Source of the DNA: CAISIP01 sp038326025
GTDB taxonomy: Bacteria; Pseudomonadota; Gammaproteobacteria; Burkholderiales; Burkholderiaceae_C
NCBI GenBank assembly: GCA_038326025.1
Contig: JBBQJP010000017.1
Span: forward strand, 1 to 64,000
Length of the DNA stretch: 64,000 nt
Direction: 5' to 3'
Shown: one piece after another, positions 55,964 through 64,000 of the stretch
Layout: every line of letters starts with the position of its first letter
Numbering within the stretch: position 1 is the stretch's first letter
Program-made: the position numbers and the translations under genes
The notes under the pieces: model-generated
The model's input: only the letters and a program-made list of their open reading frames with translations
The model's database searches: none
What the model was told of the DNA's origin: nothing

Positions 55964-58900
55964 TCAGCCGATTGTCATCAGGCTCGCGTTGCCACCGGCC
56001 GCGGCCGTGTTCACACTGAGCGAGCGCTCAATCAGCAGACGCTCGAGCGGCACGGCAGCGTCTTTCGACGCGCCCGAAGTGACGCCGATGATCGGACCCG
56101 CTCGCTTGGCCAGAATATGGAGCACCGCCTGCAGATCGGCCGGCGTACCGTGGTGCAGCACCGCGTCGAAAAACACGGTGTCGGCCTGCCAGTCCTGCGC
56201 CAACAGCACCCATTCCTTGACCGCCGGCGGCAGCGATTCCCGCAGCACCTGGGTTTCGGCCGGCCAGACGGCGCGACTGCCGACAGCCAAGGCCGCCGCC
56301 AGCTGCGCGAGGCGATCGGCATCGCCGTCGGCCCCGGCAGGTGCCAGACACAACACGGCTTCACGCGCCAGCGTCGCATACAGGTTGGCCTCGCCGGTCG
56401 GGCCGGGCAGCGCACGCCATCGGGCCTCGGGCGTGCGACGCGACAGGTCGTCGCACACCTGAACCAGCGACGCCTGGCCATGGGCCAGCGCCCATTCGCG
56501 CAGCGCCGCCCGCGCACCAAGGCCGTCGTTCGCGTCCGTCTTGGGCATCCAGCCACGGGATTGGCCGGACTGTTCGGGCTCGTTGTCGTCGTGCGTCGCG
56601 CGGCGGGCCGCATCGGCGGGCAGTCGGCTGAGCAGGCGCAGCAGGTACAGCGGTCCGCCAGCCTTGGGCCCGGTGCCCGACAGGCCTTCGCCGCCAAAGG
56701 GTTGCACACCCACCACAGCGCCGACGATGTTGCGGTTGGCATAGAGGTTGCCGGCCTGCGCAGCGCTGACCACCTGCGCCAGGGTCTCGTCAATGCGCGT
56801 GTGCACGCCCATGGTCAGGCCATACCCGGTGGCGTTGATCTGCTCCATCAACTCGGCCAGACCATCACGTTCGTAACGCAGCACATGCAGCACCGGGCCG
56901 AAGACTTCGCGTTGCAGTTCCGCAATCGCGTCGATCTCGATCACGGCCGGCGGCACGAAAGTGCCGCGGCTGGTGGCGTCGCTGTCGACGACGGCCGGGC
57001 GCGCCACCGGGTGGCCCTTGGCACGCATGGCCGCAATATGGCGCTCGATGATGCCCTTGGCATCGGCATCGATGACCGGGCCGACATCCACCGCCAGCGC
57101 GCGCGGGTCGCCGACCCGCAATTCACTGACCGCGCCCTTGAGCATCTCGATCACCCGATCGGCACCGTCGACCTGTACGCACAACACGCGCAGCGCCGAG
57201 CAGCGTTGGCCGGCGCTGTCGAATGCCGACGAGACCACGTCGGCCACCACCTGCTCGGCCAGCGCCGACGAGTCGACGATCATCGCGTTCTGCCCGCCGG
57301 TTTCGGCGATCAGCGGCACCGGGTGGCCATCAAGCCCCAGGCGTGTGGCCAGCGCGCGCTGCAGCAGGCGCGCCACCTCGGTCGAACCGGTGAAGATGAC
57401 ACCTTGTACGCGCTTGTCGGCCACCAGCGTCGCGCCCACAGTCTCGCCGGGGCCGGGCAAGAGCTGCAATACCGCCCGCGGCACGCCAGCGCCCCACAAG
57501 GCACGCACGGCGGCAGCGGCCACCAGCGGGGTCTGCTCGGCCGGCTTGGCCAGTACCGGATTGCCGGCGACCAACGCTGCGGACAACTGGCCGGTGAAGA
57601 TGGCCAGCGGAAAGTTCCACGGGCTGATGCACACCACCGGCCCGAGCGGCTGATGGGTGGCATTGTCGAAATGGCGCCGCACTTCCTGCGCGTAGTAACG
57701 CAGGAAGTCGACCGCCTCGCGCACCTCGGCCACGCCATTGGCGCAGGTCTTGCCAGCCTCGCGCACCAGCAACGCTATCAGTATCTCGGTGTCGGCTTCG
57801 AGCCGGTTGGCTGCGGCCTCCAGCATGGCGGCGCGGTCCACCACCGGTGTCGCCGCCCAGCCTGCTGCGGCATCTGCGGCGCAGGCCAATGCTGTCTCCA
57901 CATCGTCCAGCGTGGCATCGCGCACCGTGCCGACAACGTCGCTGTGGTCCGAAGGGTTCAGCGCCTGGCGAACGTCGCCTGGTGCTGATGTTGCCGTGTC
58001 ACTGCCCAGCAGCGGTTCGGCTGTCCAGGCCTGCGTGTGGGAGTTGGCCAGGGTCTGCGCCATCGACTTCAAATCGATCTCGCTGGCCAGGTCCAGTCCA
58101 CGCGAATTGGGGCGAATGGCGCCGTACAGGTCGCGCGGCAACGGAATCGACGGATGCGGCGCGCCCACGACACTGTCCGTCGCCGCCATGGCCAACACGG
58201 TCACCACCGGGTCTTCTACCAGCGCGGCCAATGGCAGGTCCTCATCGGCGATGCGGTTGACGAAGGAGGTGTTGGCGCCGTTTTCCAGCAAACGCCGCAC
58301 CAGGTAGGCCAGCAGCGTCTCATGCGGGCCCACCGGCGCATAGATGCGGCAGGCGCGGCCGAGTTTGCCGTCCGACACCGGGCCCACCACCTGTTCGTAC
58401 AGGGGTTCGCCCATGCCGTGCAGGCATTGGAACTCGTAGGCATCCTCGGCCGTCGCGTTCATGTCCAACGCCAGTTGGTGGATCGTGGCCAGCGACTGCG
58501 CGTTGTGCGTGGCGAACTGCGGATACACCGCCTCGGGCGCGGCCAGCAGTTTGCGCGCGCATGCGATATAGGCCACGTCGGTATAGGCCTTGCGCGTATA
58601 GACCGGATAGTCGTCAAGACCGTCGAGCTGGGCGCGCTTGATCTCGGAATCCCAGTACGCACCCTTGACCAGGCGCACCATCAGCCGGTGGCCACTGCGC
58701 CGGCCCAGGTCGATCATGTAGTCCACCACGGCCGGGCAACGTTTCTGATAGGCCTGGATCACGAAGCCGATGCCGTCCCAGCCCGCCAGCGCGGGCTCGA
58801 AACACAGGCGCTCGAGCAGGTCGAGCGACAGCTCCAGCCGGTCGGCCTCTTCGGCGTCGATGTTCAGGCCGATGTCGTACTGGCGTGCCAGCTGGGCCAG

Positions 58901-59770
58901 CTGGAACAAGCGCGGATACAACTCGGCCATGACGCGCCGCAGCTTGGCGCGCACATAACGCGGGTGCAGCGCCGACAACTTGATCGAGATGCCCGGGCCA
59001 TGCAACAGGCTTTTGCCCTTGGCGGCACGCCCGATCGCATGGATGGCTTTTTCGTATGCGGCGAAGTAGTGCTGGGCGTCGCGCGCCGTCATGGCGGCCT
59101 CGCCCAGCATGTCATACGAATAACGAAAACCCTCGGCTTCGCGCTCCCGCGCATTGACCAGCGCCTTCTCGATCGTCTCGCCGGTGACGAACTGTTCGCC
59201 CATCAGGCGCATGGCCATGTCCACACCCTTGCGGATCAGCGGTTCGCCGCCGCGCGACACCACCTTGCGCAAGGCGGTGCTCAGGCCCGAATCGCTGTGT
59301 GTGGCCACCAGCTTGCCGGTGAACAGCAGACCCCAGGTCGCGGCGTTGACGAACAAGGATGGGCTCTGTCCGAGGTGGACCTGCCAGTTGCTCGTGCCGA
59401 TCTTGTCGCGAATCAAGGCATTACGCGTGGCCGCATCCGGAATGCGCAAAAGTGCCTCGGCCAGGCACATCAGGGCCACTCCCTCTTGTGAGCTGAGCGC
59501 AAACTCCTGAAGCAGGCCCTGCACCAGCCCCGCCCGCCCACCGGCGCGCGAACGGGTGCGCACCCCGCCCGCGATGCGCAGCGCCAGGTCCTGAACCGCC
59601 TGGCTCTGCGCGTCGTCCAGTCGCGCTTGCGCGAGCAGGCCCGGCAGCAGCTCCGGTTCAGGCAAGCGGGTGGCCGCAGTGATGGCCACGCGCAGCGGGG
59701 AGGTGGACAACGCGGGCGTGAGCACGATCGACGGGGATGCAGGCGGGATGCTGGGGGTGGCGGCATTCAT
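55964..59770 (-). CDS. putA: Bifunctional proline dehydrogenase / glutamate semialdehyde dehydrogenase
   Basis: 1268 aa. The FAD proline dehydrogenase barrel contains GISIKLSALHPRYVRAKLRR, NIDAEEADRLELSLDLLE and LVKGAYWDSEIKRAQLDGL. The aldehyde dehydrogenase domain has the catalytic Cys in SAGQRCSALRVLC and Glu in AETGGQNAMIVDSS. It converts proline to glutamate in two steps with channelling. The N-terminal ribbon-helix-helix repressor segment of enteric PutA is absent, so this protein should not self-regulate by DNA binding. A C-terminal extra domain is present. CTGGAG lies 8 bases before the ATG at 59770. It is divergent from the TRAP operon. Confidence 0.95.
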   Translation of the reverse strand: MNAATPSIPPASPSIVLTPALSTSPLRVAITAATRLPEPELLPGLLAQARLDDAQSQAVQDLALRIAGGVRTRSRAGGRAGLVQGLLQEFALSSQEGVALMCLAEALLRIPDAATRNALIRDKIGTSNWQVHLGQSPSLFVNAATWGLLFTGKLVATHSDSGLSTALRKVVSRGGEPLIRKGVDMAMRLMGEQFVTGETIEKALVNAREREAEGFRYSYDMLGEAAMTARDAQHYFAAYEKAIHAIGRAAKGKSLLHGPGISIKLSALHPRYVRAKLRRVMAELYPRLFQLAQLARQYDIGLNIDAEEADRLELSLDLLERLCFEPALAGWDGIGFVIQAYQKRCPAVVDYMIDLGRRSGHRLMVRLVKGAYWDSEIKRAQLDGLDDYPVYTRKAYTDVAYIACARKLLAAPEAVYPQFATHNAQSLATIHQLALDMNATAEDAYEFQCLHGMGEPLYEQVVGPVSDGKLGRACRIYAPVGPHETLLAYLVRRLLENGANTSFVNRIADEDLPLAALVEDPVVTVLAMAATDSVVGAPHPSIPLPRDLYGAIRPNSRGLDLASEIDLKSMAQTLANSHTQAWTAEPLLGSDTATSAPGDVRQALNPSDHSDVVGTVRDATLDDVETALACAADAAAGWAATPVVDRAAMLEAAANRLEADTEILIALLVREAGKTCANGVAEVREAVDFLRYYAQEVRRHFDNATHQPLGPVVCISPWNFPLAIFTGQLSAALVAGNPVLAKPAEQTPLVAAAAVRALWGAGVPRAVLQLLPGPGETVGATLVADKRVQGVIFTGSTEVARLLQRALATRLGLDGHPVPLIAETGGQNAMIVDSSALAEQVVADVVSSAFDSAGQRCSALRVLCVQVDGADRVIEMLKGAVSELRVGDPRALAVDVGPVIDADAKGIIERHIAAMRAKGHPVARPAVVDSDATSRGTFVPPAVIEIDAIAELQREVFGPVLHVLRYERDGLAELMEQINATGYGLTMGVHTRIDETLAQVVSAAQAGNLYANRNIVGAVVGVQPFGGEGLSGTGPKAGGPLYLLRLLSRLPADAARRATHDDNEPEQSGQSRGWMPKTDANDGLGARAALREWALAHGQASLVQVCDDLSRRTPEARWRALPGPTGEANLYATLAREAVLCLAPAGADGDADRLAQLAAALAVGSRAVWPAETQVLRESLPPAVKEWVLLAQDWQADTVFFDAVLHHGTPADLQAVLHILAKRAGPIIGVTSGASKDAAVPLERLLIERSLSVNTAAAGGNASLMTIG

Positions 59771-60079
59771 GAACGAACTCCAGTTAGAGGCAGGTGAAAC
59801 TTGCGATGGCATCCAGTGTTCACCATCCGGGTCCGAATATTGTTCTGTTTATTCCTCTTTTGATAGTCATAAACCCACCTACAACACGATGCCATGGTCC
59901 AGGCCTAGGTGCCTTACGCAATACCTCGAACCTTTGGCGCGACGGCCGCCCATGCATGATCACCTCAGGGTAAACACTAGGAGCCAAAGCTTAGTAAAGC
60001 GATACACTGACTTTGGTAAAACGCTTTACTAGCCTATTTTGGCGTGTAAAGACATCTTTTCACTACCACCGGAGACACC
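59771..60079. other. Divergent putA / TRAP promoter region
   Basis: 309 bases, more AT-rich than the rest of the window. It contains the LacI-type operator (60016-60029), a partial second copy (GTAAAGCG at 59994-60001), and TTGGTA / TATTTT hexamers (60013-60018, 60035-60040; 16 bp apart) that would give a promoter for the TRAP genes with the operator in its spacer. No gene. Confidence 0.6.
60016..60029. promoter_or_regulatory. LacI-family operator candidate
   Basis: GTAAAACGCTTTAC: two 7-base arms, imperfect at one pair, around a central CG step typical of LacI-type operators. It lies between the putative -35 and -10 boxes of the dctP promoter. A LacI-family gene closes the operon at 62997. 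Confidence 0.6.
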
Positions 60080-61057
60080 ATGAAAGCACTCAAGTCCTTC
60101 CGCCTGATTGCCGCTTGTGCGGCATTTGCGCTCCCCGCCACCCTGATGGCCCAGACCGTCCTCAAGGTTTCCGACGTACATCCCACCGGTTACCCGAACG
60201 TGGTTGCGCTCGAGAACATGGGCAAGAAACTCGAAGCCGCGACCAACGGCAGGTACAAGTTCCAGATGTATCCCGGCGGCGTGCTGGGCAGCGAGAAAGA
60301 GATGATCGAGCAGGCGCAGATCGGTGCACTGCAGATCGCGCGCATTTCGCTCGGCCCAATGGGTCCGGTCGTGCCCGATGTCAACGTATTCAACATGCCC
60401 TTCGTGTTCCGCGACGAGGCTCACATGCGCGCTGTCATCGACGGCCCGATTGGCAAGGAAATGCTCGACAAGATCAGCGCCAGCTCGGCGCGCCTGATCG
60501 GACTGGGCTGGATGGACAGCGGCTCGCGCAGCATGTACACCAAGAACGCCATCAACACACCGGCTGACCTCAAGGGCCAGAAGATCCGCGTGATGGGCAA
60601 CCCGATGTTTGTCGAAATGATGAACGCCATGGGCGGCAATGGCGTGAGCATGGGCCATAACGATACCTTCAGCGCGCTGCAGACCGGCGTGGTGGACGGC
60701 GCAGAGAACAATCCGCCGACCTTCTTCGTGACCAACCACTACACGGCCGGCCCGAAGTTCTATTCGCAGACCAACCACCTGATCGTGCCCGAGCTGTTCG
60801 TGATGTCCAAGGTCACCTGGGACAAGATGAACAAGGACGACCAGGCCCTGGTGATGAAGTTCGCACGCGAGGCGCAACTCGAGCAGCGTGCCTTGTGGGA
60901 CAAGAGCGTGGCTGAATACACCGGCAAGCTCAAGGCCGCTGGCGTCACGTTCGTGACCGTCGACAAGAAGCCGTTCTACGACGCCACCGCACCGATCCGC
61001 GCCAAATATGGTTCGCAGTTCGCTGACCTGATCAAGCGCATCGAAGCCGTCAAGTAA
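60080..61057 (+). CDS. dctP: TRAP transporter solute-binding protein, DctP type
   Basis: 325 aa. Signal peptide (SFRLIAACAAFALPATLMAQ), then LKVSDVHPTGYPNVVALENM and the mid-region ISLGPMGPVVPDVNVFNMPF with the family's Arg-containing LKGQKIRVMGNP anion-binding segment. It binds a carboxylate, often a sugar acid or dicarboxylate, in the periplasm. It is first in the operon, separated from dctQ by a hairpin. The LacI-type control suggests a sugar-acid-like ligand (inference). Confidence 0.94.
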   Translation: MKALKSFRLIAACAAFALPATLMAQTVLKVSDVHPTGYPNVVALENMGKKLEAATNGRYKFQMYPGGVLGSEKEMIEQAQIGALQIARISLGPMGPVVPDVNVFNMPFVFRDEAHMRAVIDGPIGKEMLDKISASSARLIGLGWMDSGSRSMYTKNAINTPADLKGQKIRVMGNPMFVEMMNAMGGNGVSMGHNDTFSALQTGVVDGAENNPPTFFVTNHYTAGPKFYSQTNHLIVPELFVMSKVTWDKMNKDDQALVMKFAREAQLEQRALWDKSVAEYTGKLKAAGVTFVTVDKKPFYDATAPIRAKYGSQFADLIKRIEAVK

Positions 61058-61104
61058 GCCGGCAAGCAGACCGGCAAACTGGCCGGCAACGCCATCGCGT
61101 TTGC

Positions 61105-61134
61105 CTGCGGCGCCCTGTTCACGGGGCGCCGCAG
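61105..61134 (+). terminator. Intercistronic hairpin between dctP and dctQ
   Basis: CTGCGGCGCCC / GGGCGCCGCAG form an 11-bp perfect stem with an 8-base loop (61116-61123). There is no T-tract. Such a structure after the binding-protein gene typically protects its mRNA or reduces read-through, giving more DctP than membrane subunits. Confidence 0.65.
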
Positions 61135-61171
61135 CGGCGCAACTCGCCTCCGCGCCGCTGCAGGAAACACC

Positions 61172-61705
61172 ATGAGCGAAAAAATTCACAAATCACTGGA
61201 CACCGTCTACCTGGCGTGTATCTGGATCTCGGGCATGTCCATCCTGGCCATGAGCCTGATCATCCCCTGGGGCATCTTCGCCCGTTATGTGCTGGGCACC
61301 GGTTCGAGCTGGCCCGAACCGGTAGCGGTGTTGCTGATGGTGATCTTCACATTTTTCGGCGCGGCAGCTACCTACCGCGCAGGCGGTCACATTGCCGTGG
61401 GCATGTTGACCGACCGCCTGCCGCACAACCTGCAGTGGGTGTGCGCAAAACTGGTCGACCTGATGATGATGGCCGTATGCCTGTTCGTGATGGTCTGGGG
61501 CAGCCAGCTGTCGATGGAAATGATGCGCCAGGGCCTTGCCGAGTTGCCCTGGCTACCCGTGGGTTACACCTATCTTCCACTACCGATTGGCAGCTTTCTG
61601 ACGCTGCTGTTCGTGCTTGAGAACACCTTTGCCGGCTCCCAGGCGAATCGTGCGGTGGTCACGTTTGACCATGAGACCGCAGAAGTCCATACGGAGGCCC
61701 TATGA
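61172..61705 (+). CDS. dctQ: TRAP transporter small permease, DctQ type
   Basis: 177 aa, four membrane helices (from SILAMSLIIPWGIFARYVLG onward) with the usual FTFFGAAATYRAGGHI loop. It joins the large permease to form the TRAP membrane unit. ATG at 61172 follows a GCAGGAAAC-like ribosome site. It overlaps dctM by 4 bases. Confidence 0.93.
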   Translation: MSEKIHKSLDTVYLACIWISGMSILAMSLIIPWGIFARYVLGTGSSWPEPVAVLLMVIFTFFGAAATYRAGGHIAVGMLTDRLPHNLQWVCAKLVDLMMMAVCLFVMVWGSQLSMEMMRQGLAELPWLPVGYTYLPLPIGSFLTLLFVLENTFAGSQANRAVVTFDHETAEVHTEAL

Positions 61706-62991
61706 ATTACGATGCATTAGTCTTGCTGGGCAGTTTTGCGGTGTTGATGCTGATCGGCATGCCGGTCGCGTTCGCGCTCGGTCTCGCTGCCCTGGTGGGC
61801 GCCTGGTGGATCAGCCTGCCGCTGGACGGCGTCATGATCCAGATCGCCAGCGGCGTGAACAAGTTCTCCTTGCTTGCCATTCCCTGCTTCGTGCTGGCCG
61901 GTGCCATCATGGCCGAAGGCGGCATGGCGCGGCGCCTGGTCGCTTTTGCCGGCGTACTGGTCGGGTTCGTGCGCGGCGGTTTGTCGCTGGTCAACATCCT
62001 GGCCTCGACCTTCTTCGGCGCGATCTCGGGCTCGTCGGTTGCCGACACGGCATCCATCGGCTCGGTGCTGATCCCCGAGATGGAGAAAAACGGCTACCCG
62101 CGCTCGTTCTCGACCGCGGTCACCGTCAGCGGCTCCGTCCAGGCCATCCTGATCCCACCCAGCCACAACGCGGTCATATATTCGATGGCGGCCGGCGGAT
62201 CGGTGTCGGTCGCAGCCTTGTTCATGGCCGGCGTGTTGCCCGGTCTGCTGCTGGGCGGCGGCCTTTGCGCCTACTGCCTGTATGTGGCGCGCAAGCGCAA
62301 TTTCCCGAAGGGGCGCACGATTCCGCTGGGCGAGGCGCTGCGTATCTGCGGTGACGCGATGTGGGGCTTGATGACCATGTTCATCATCCTGGGCGGCATT
62401 TTGTCGGGCGTGTTCACCGCCACCGAGTCGGCATCGATCGCCGTGCTCTGGGCGTTTTTCGTGACCATGTTCATCTACCGCGACTACAAGTGGGGCGACC
62501 TGCCCAAGCTGATGCACCGAACCGTCAAGACGGTGTGTATCGTGATGATCCTGATCGGCTTTGCCGCCGCCTTCGGCTACATCATGACGCTGATGATGAT
62601 CCCGATCAAGATCACCGCCTTCATGACCTCGCTGAGCGACAACCGCTACGTGATCCTGGCCATGATCAACCTGATGCTGCTGGCGCTGGGCACCTTGATG
62701 GACATGGCGCCGCTGATCCTGATCCTGACACCCATCCTGTTACCGGTCGTCAAGGCCATCGGAATTGACCCGGTGCACTTCGGCATGATCATGCTGGTGA
62801 ACCTGGGTATCGGCCTGATCACGCCACCGGTGGGCGCGGTGTTGTTCGTGGGCAGTGCGGTTGCCAAACTGCCGATCGAGCAGGTCGTCAAGTCCATGTG
62901 GCCATTTTTCGGCATCCTGTTCGCGGTTCTTTTGCTGGTCACCTACCTGCCCGGAATATCACTCTGGCTTCCGCGTCTGATGGGGCTTTGA
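61702..62991 (+). CDS. dctM: TRAP transporter large permease, DctM type
   Basis: 429 aa, about 12 membrane segments. Family hallmarks are SLVNILASTFFGAISGSSVA, PPSHNAVIYSMAAGGSVSVA and LGTLMDMAPLILILTPILLP, near the transport core. It is the sodium-coupled main channel, translated together with dctQ. The LacI-family gene follows 5 bases after its stop. Confidence 0.95.
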   Translation: MNYDALVLLGSFAVLMLIGMPVAFALGLAALVGAWWISLPLDGVMIQIASGVNKFSLLAIPCFVLAGAIMAEGGMARRLVAFAGVLVGFVRGGLSLVNILASTFFGAISGSSVADTASIGSVLIPEMEKNGYPRSFSTAVTVSGSVQAILIPPSHNAVIYSMAAGGSVSVAALFMAGVLPGLLLGGGLCAYCLYVARKRNFPKGRTIPLGEALRICGDAMWGLMTMFIILGGILSGVFTATESASIAVLWAFFVTMFIYRDYKWGDLPKLMHRTVKTVCIVMILIGFAAAFGYIMTLMMIPIKITAFMTSLSDNRYVILAMINLMLLALGTLMDMAPLILILTPILLPVVKAIGIDPVHFGMIMLVNLGIGLITPPVGAVLFVGSAVAKLPIEQVVKSMWPFFGILFAVLLLVTYLPGISLWLPRLMGL

Positions 62992-62996
62992 ACCCC

Positions 62997-64000
62997 ATGA
63001 GCAGCATCAGGGCCACCATCGACGACGTCGCGCAACGCGCTGGCGTGTCCATCAGCACGGTATCGAACGTGCTCAATGGGCGCGAGGGACGCATGCGCGC
63101 CGACACGCTGGGGCGCGTGCGCCAGGCCATATCTGAGCTTTCGTTCCAGCCCAACCAGTCGGCACGCCGCCTGAAAACCGGACACATGGCGATGATGGGT
63201 CTGCTGGTGCCCACCATTGCCAACCCTTTCTTCGGCGCCCTGGCAAACTGGGTCGAAGCGGCGGCCAACGCGCACGGTTACGGCGTACTGCTGTGCAACA
63301 CCCAGCGCAGCGCCAAACGCGAGCAGGCCTATGCCCAGGCGTTTCTCGCCCAGGGCGTGCAAGGGGTGATCCTGGGATCCTCGCTGCAGGCGCAGGAACA
63401 CCTGGTGCCACTGATAGAGAGGGGTCTGGCGGTTGTCAGCCTGGACCGCACTGCGCAAGATGCGCCATTGCACATGGACTACGTCAGCCTTGACAACCAC
63501 CGTGCCGGTGCCATGGCAGCCGAGCACCTGCTGTCGCTGGGCCACATCGACATTGCCTACGTGTCGGCACCGCTGCGCTCCGTGAGCCGGGTGGCGCGGC
63601 TCGAAGGCGCACGCCAGGCCTGTGCCGCACGCAATGTGCGGTTTACCGAACATATCCGCGACGTGAAGGCCGGCCAGACTGAAATGGAGATGGCCGAGCT
63701 CGGACGTGCCGCCGGCGTCGAATTGCACGCCAGCGGATGCAGCGCGTCCGGTTACATCGCCATGAACGACATGCTGGCCATCGGCCTGTTGTCCGGCCTG
63801 CGCCTGTGCGGGTTGCGCGTGCCGCGAGACGTGTCGGTCATGGGCATCGACGACATATTCTTCGATGCCTACCTCTGCCCCGCGCTGAGTACGGTTCGCC
63901 AACCGATGAAGGACATCGCGACTGCCGTCGTGGAGCGCTTGCTGACACGCATGAAACATCTCGACGAGCCGCCGCATGAGCTGGTGTTCATGCCCGAACT
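62997..64000 (+). CDS. LacI-family transcriptional regulator (partial)
   Basis: At least 334 codons; the stop is beyond the window. It starts MSSIRATIDDVAQRAGVSIS with the LacI helix-turn-helix (TIDDVAQRAGVSISTVSNVL) and hinge (NQSARRLKTGH), then the periplasmic-binding-like domain (MGLLVPTIANPFFGALANWV; CSASGYIAMNDMLAIGLLSG). It most likely represses the TRAP operon through the operator at 60016, released by the imported ligand. The ATG at 62997 lies 5 bases after the dctM stop, so it is probably co-transcribed. Confidence 0.93.
   Translation, partial: MSSIRATIDDVAQRAGVSISTVSNVLNGREGRMRADTLGRVRQAISELSFQPNQSARRLKTGHMAMMGLLVPTIANPFFGALANWVEAAANAHGYGVLLCNTQRSAKREQAYAQAFLAQGVQGVILGSSLQAQEHLVPLIERGLAVVSLDRTAQDAPLHMDYVSLDNHRAGAMAAEHLLSLGHIDIAYVSAPLRSVSRVARLEGARQACAARNVRFTEHIRDVKAGQTEMEMAELGRAAGVELHASGCSASGYIAMNDMLAIGLLSGLRLCGLRVPRDVSVMGIDDIFFDAYLCPALSTVRQPMKDIATAVVERLLTRMKHLDEPPHELVFMPE

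Overview
The window is GC-rich, gene-dense DNA with the look of a betaproteobacterial (probably Burkholderiales) chromosome. The evidence is protein-level resemblance: a proteobacterial cyclic beta-glucan synthase, a bifunctional PutA, Dpp-type and TRAP transporters, a TAXI-TRAP fused permease and a questin-oxidase-like protein. No rRNA, tRNA, CRISPR array, intact transposase or replication origin was seen, so the species is not fixed. Most reading frames opposite real genes are GC-driven shadows.

Region 1 (1-16 kb) reads as a stress or low-energy island. It holds a basic-tailed conserved protein, a CDF cation exporter, a LysM protein, a secreted HExxH protease, a Crp/Fnr regulator followed by phosphoglucomutase, a copper-type P1B ATPase behind a small coiled-coil sll1863-type stress protein, a three-gene operon (conserved protein, KaiC-like double ATPase, GGDEF/EAL protein) and a second Crp/Fnr regulator. 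Five 16-bp palindromes of the form TGTKCGYTGGCGCACA (with small variations) lie upstream of five transcription units here, including both Crp/Fnr genes. They look like operators of one local regulon that is not a standard FNR or CRP box.

Region 2 (16-30 kb) starts with a giant (about 2965 aa) cyclic beta-1,2-glucan synthase. It meets tail to tail a D-lactate dehydrogenase / lactate permease pair, followed by a questin-oxidase-like protein and a TIGR03364-type FAD oxidoreductase.

Region 3 (30-41.4 kb) is a catabolic and uptake block: a complete five-gene dipeptide-type ABC importer, an M14-family deacylase, and on the other strand a branched-chain-type aminotransferase and a 2-hydroxyacid dehydrogenase, then a threonine-aldolase-like enzyme overlapping an enolase-superfamily enzyme. 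Together they suggest uptake and breakdown of an acylated or hydroxylated amino-acid compound. A tandem 61-bp repeat sits at the 5' end of the 2-hydroxyacid dehydrogenase gene.

Region 4 (41.5-55.9 kb) is mixed: a membrane diguanylate cyclase, a TauE/SafE permease, an NAD-dependent reductase, a CHRD protein, a decayed sdhB copy, a hemerythrin, a TrhA/hemolysin III protein, a gamma-glutamylcyclotransferase, a zinc-ribbon-like protein, an AcuI-type reductase, a response-regulator remnant, a triple-domain CDGSH iron-sulfur protein, a YdjM-type membrane protein, a TAXI-type TRAP permease overlapping an ATP-grasp-like gene, and a GST.

Region 5 (56-64 kb) has PutA (proline to glutamate, lacking the DNA-binding domain), divergent from a DctPQM TRAP transporter. 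The transporter is headed by a LacI-type operator and followed by a LacI-family gene that runs off the window.
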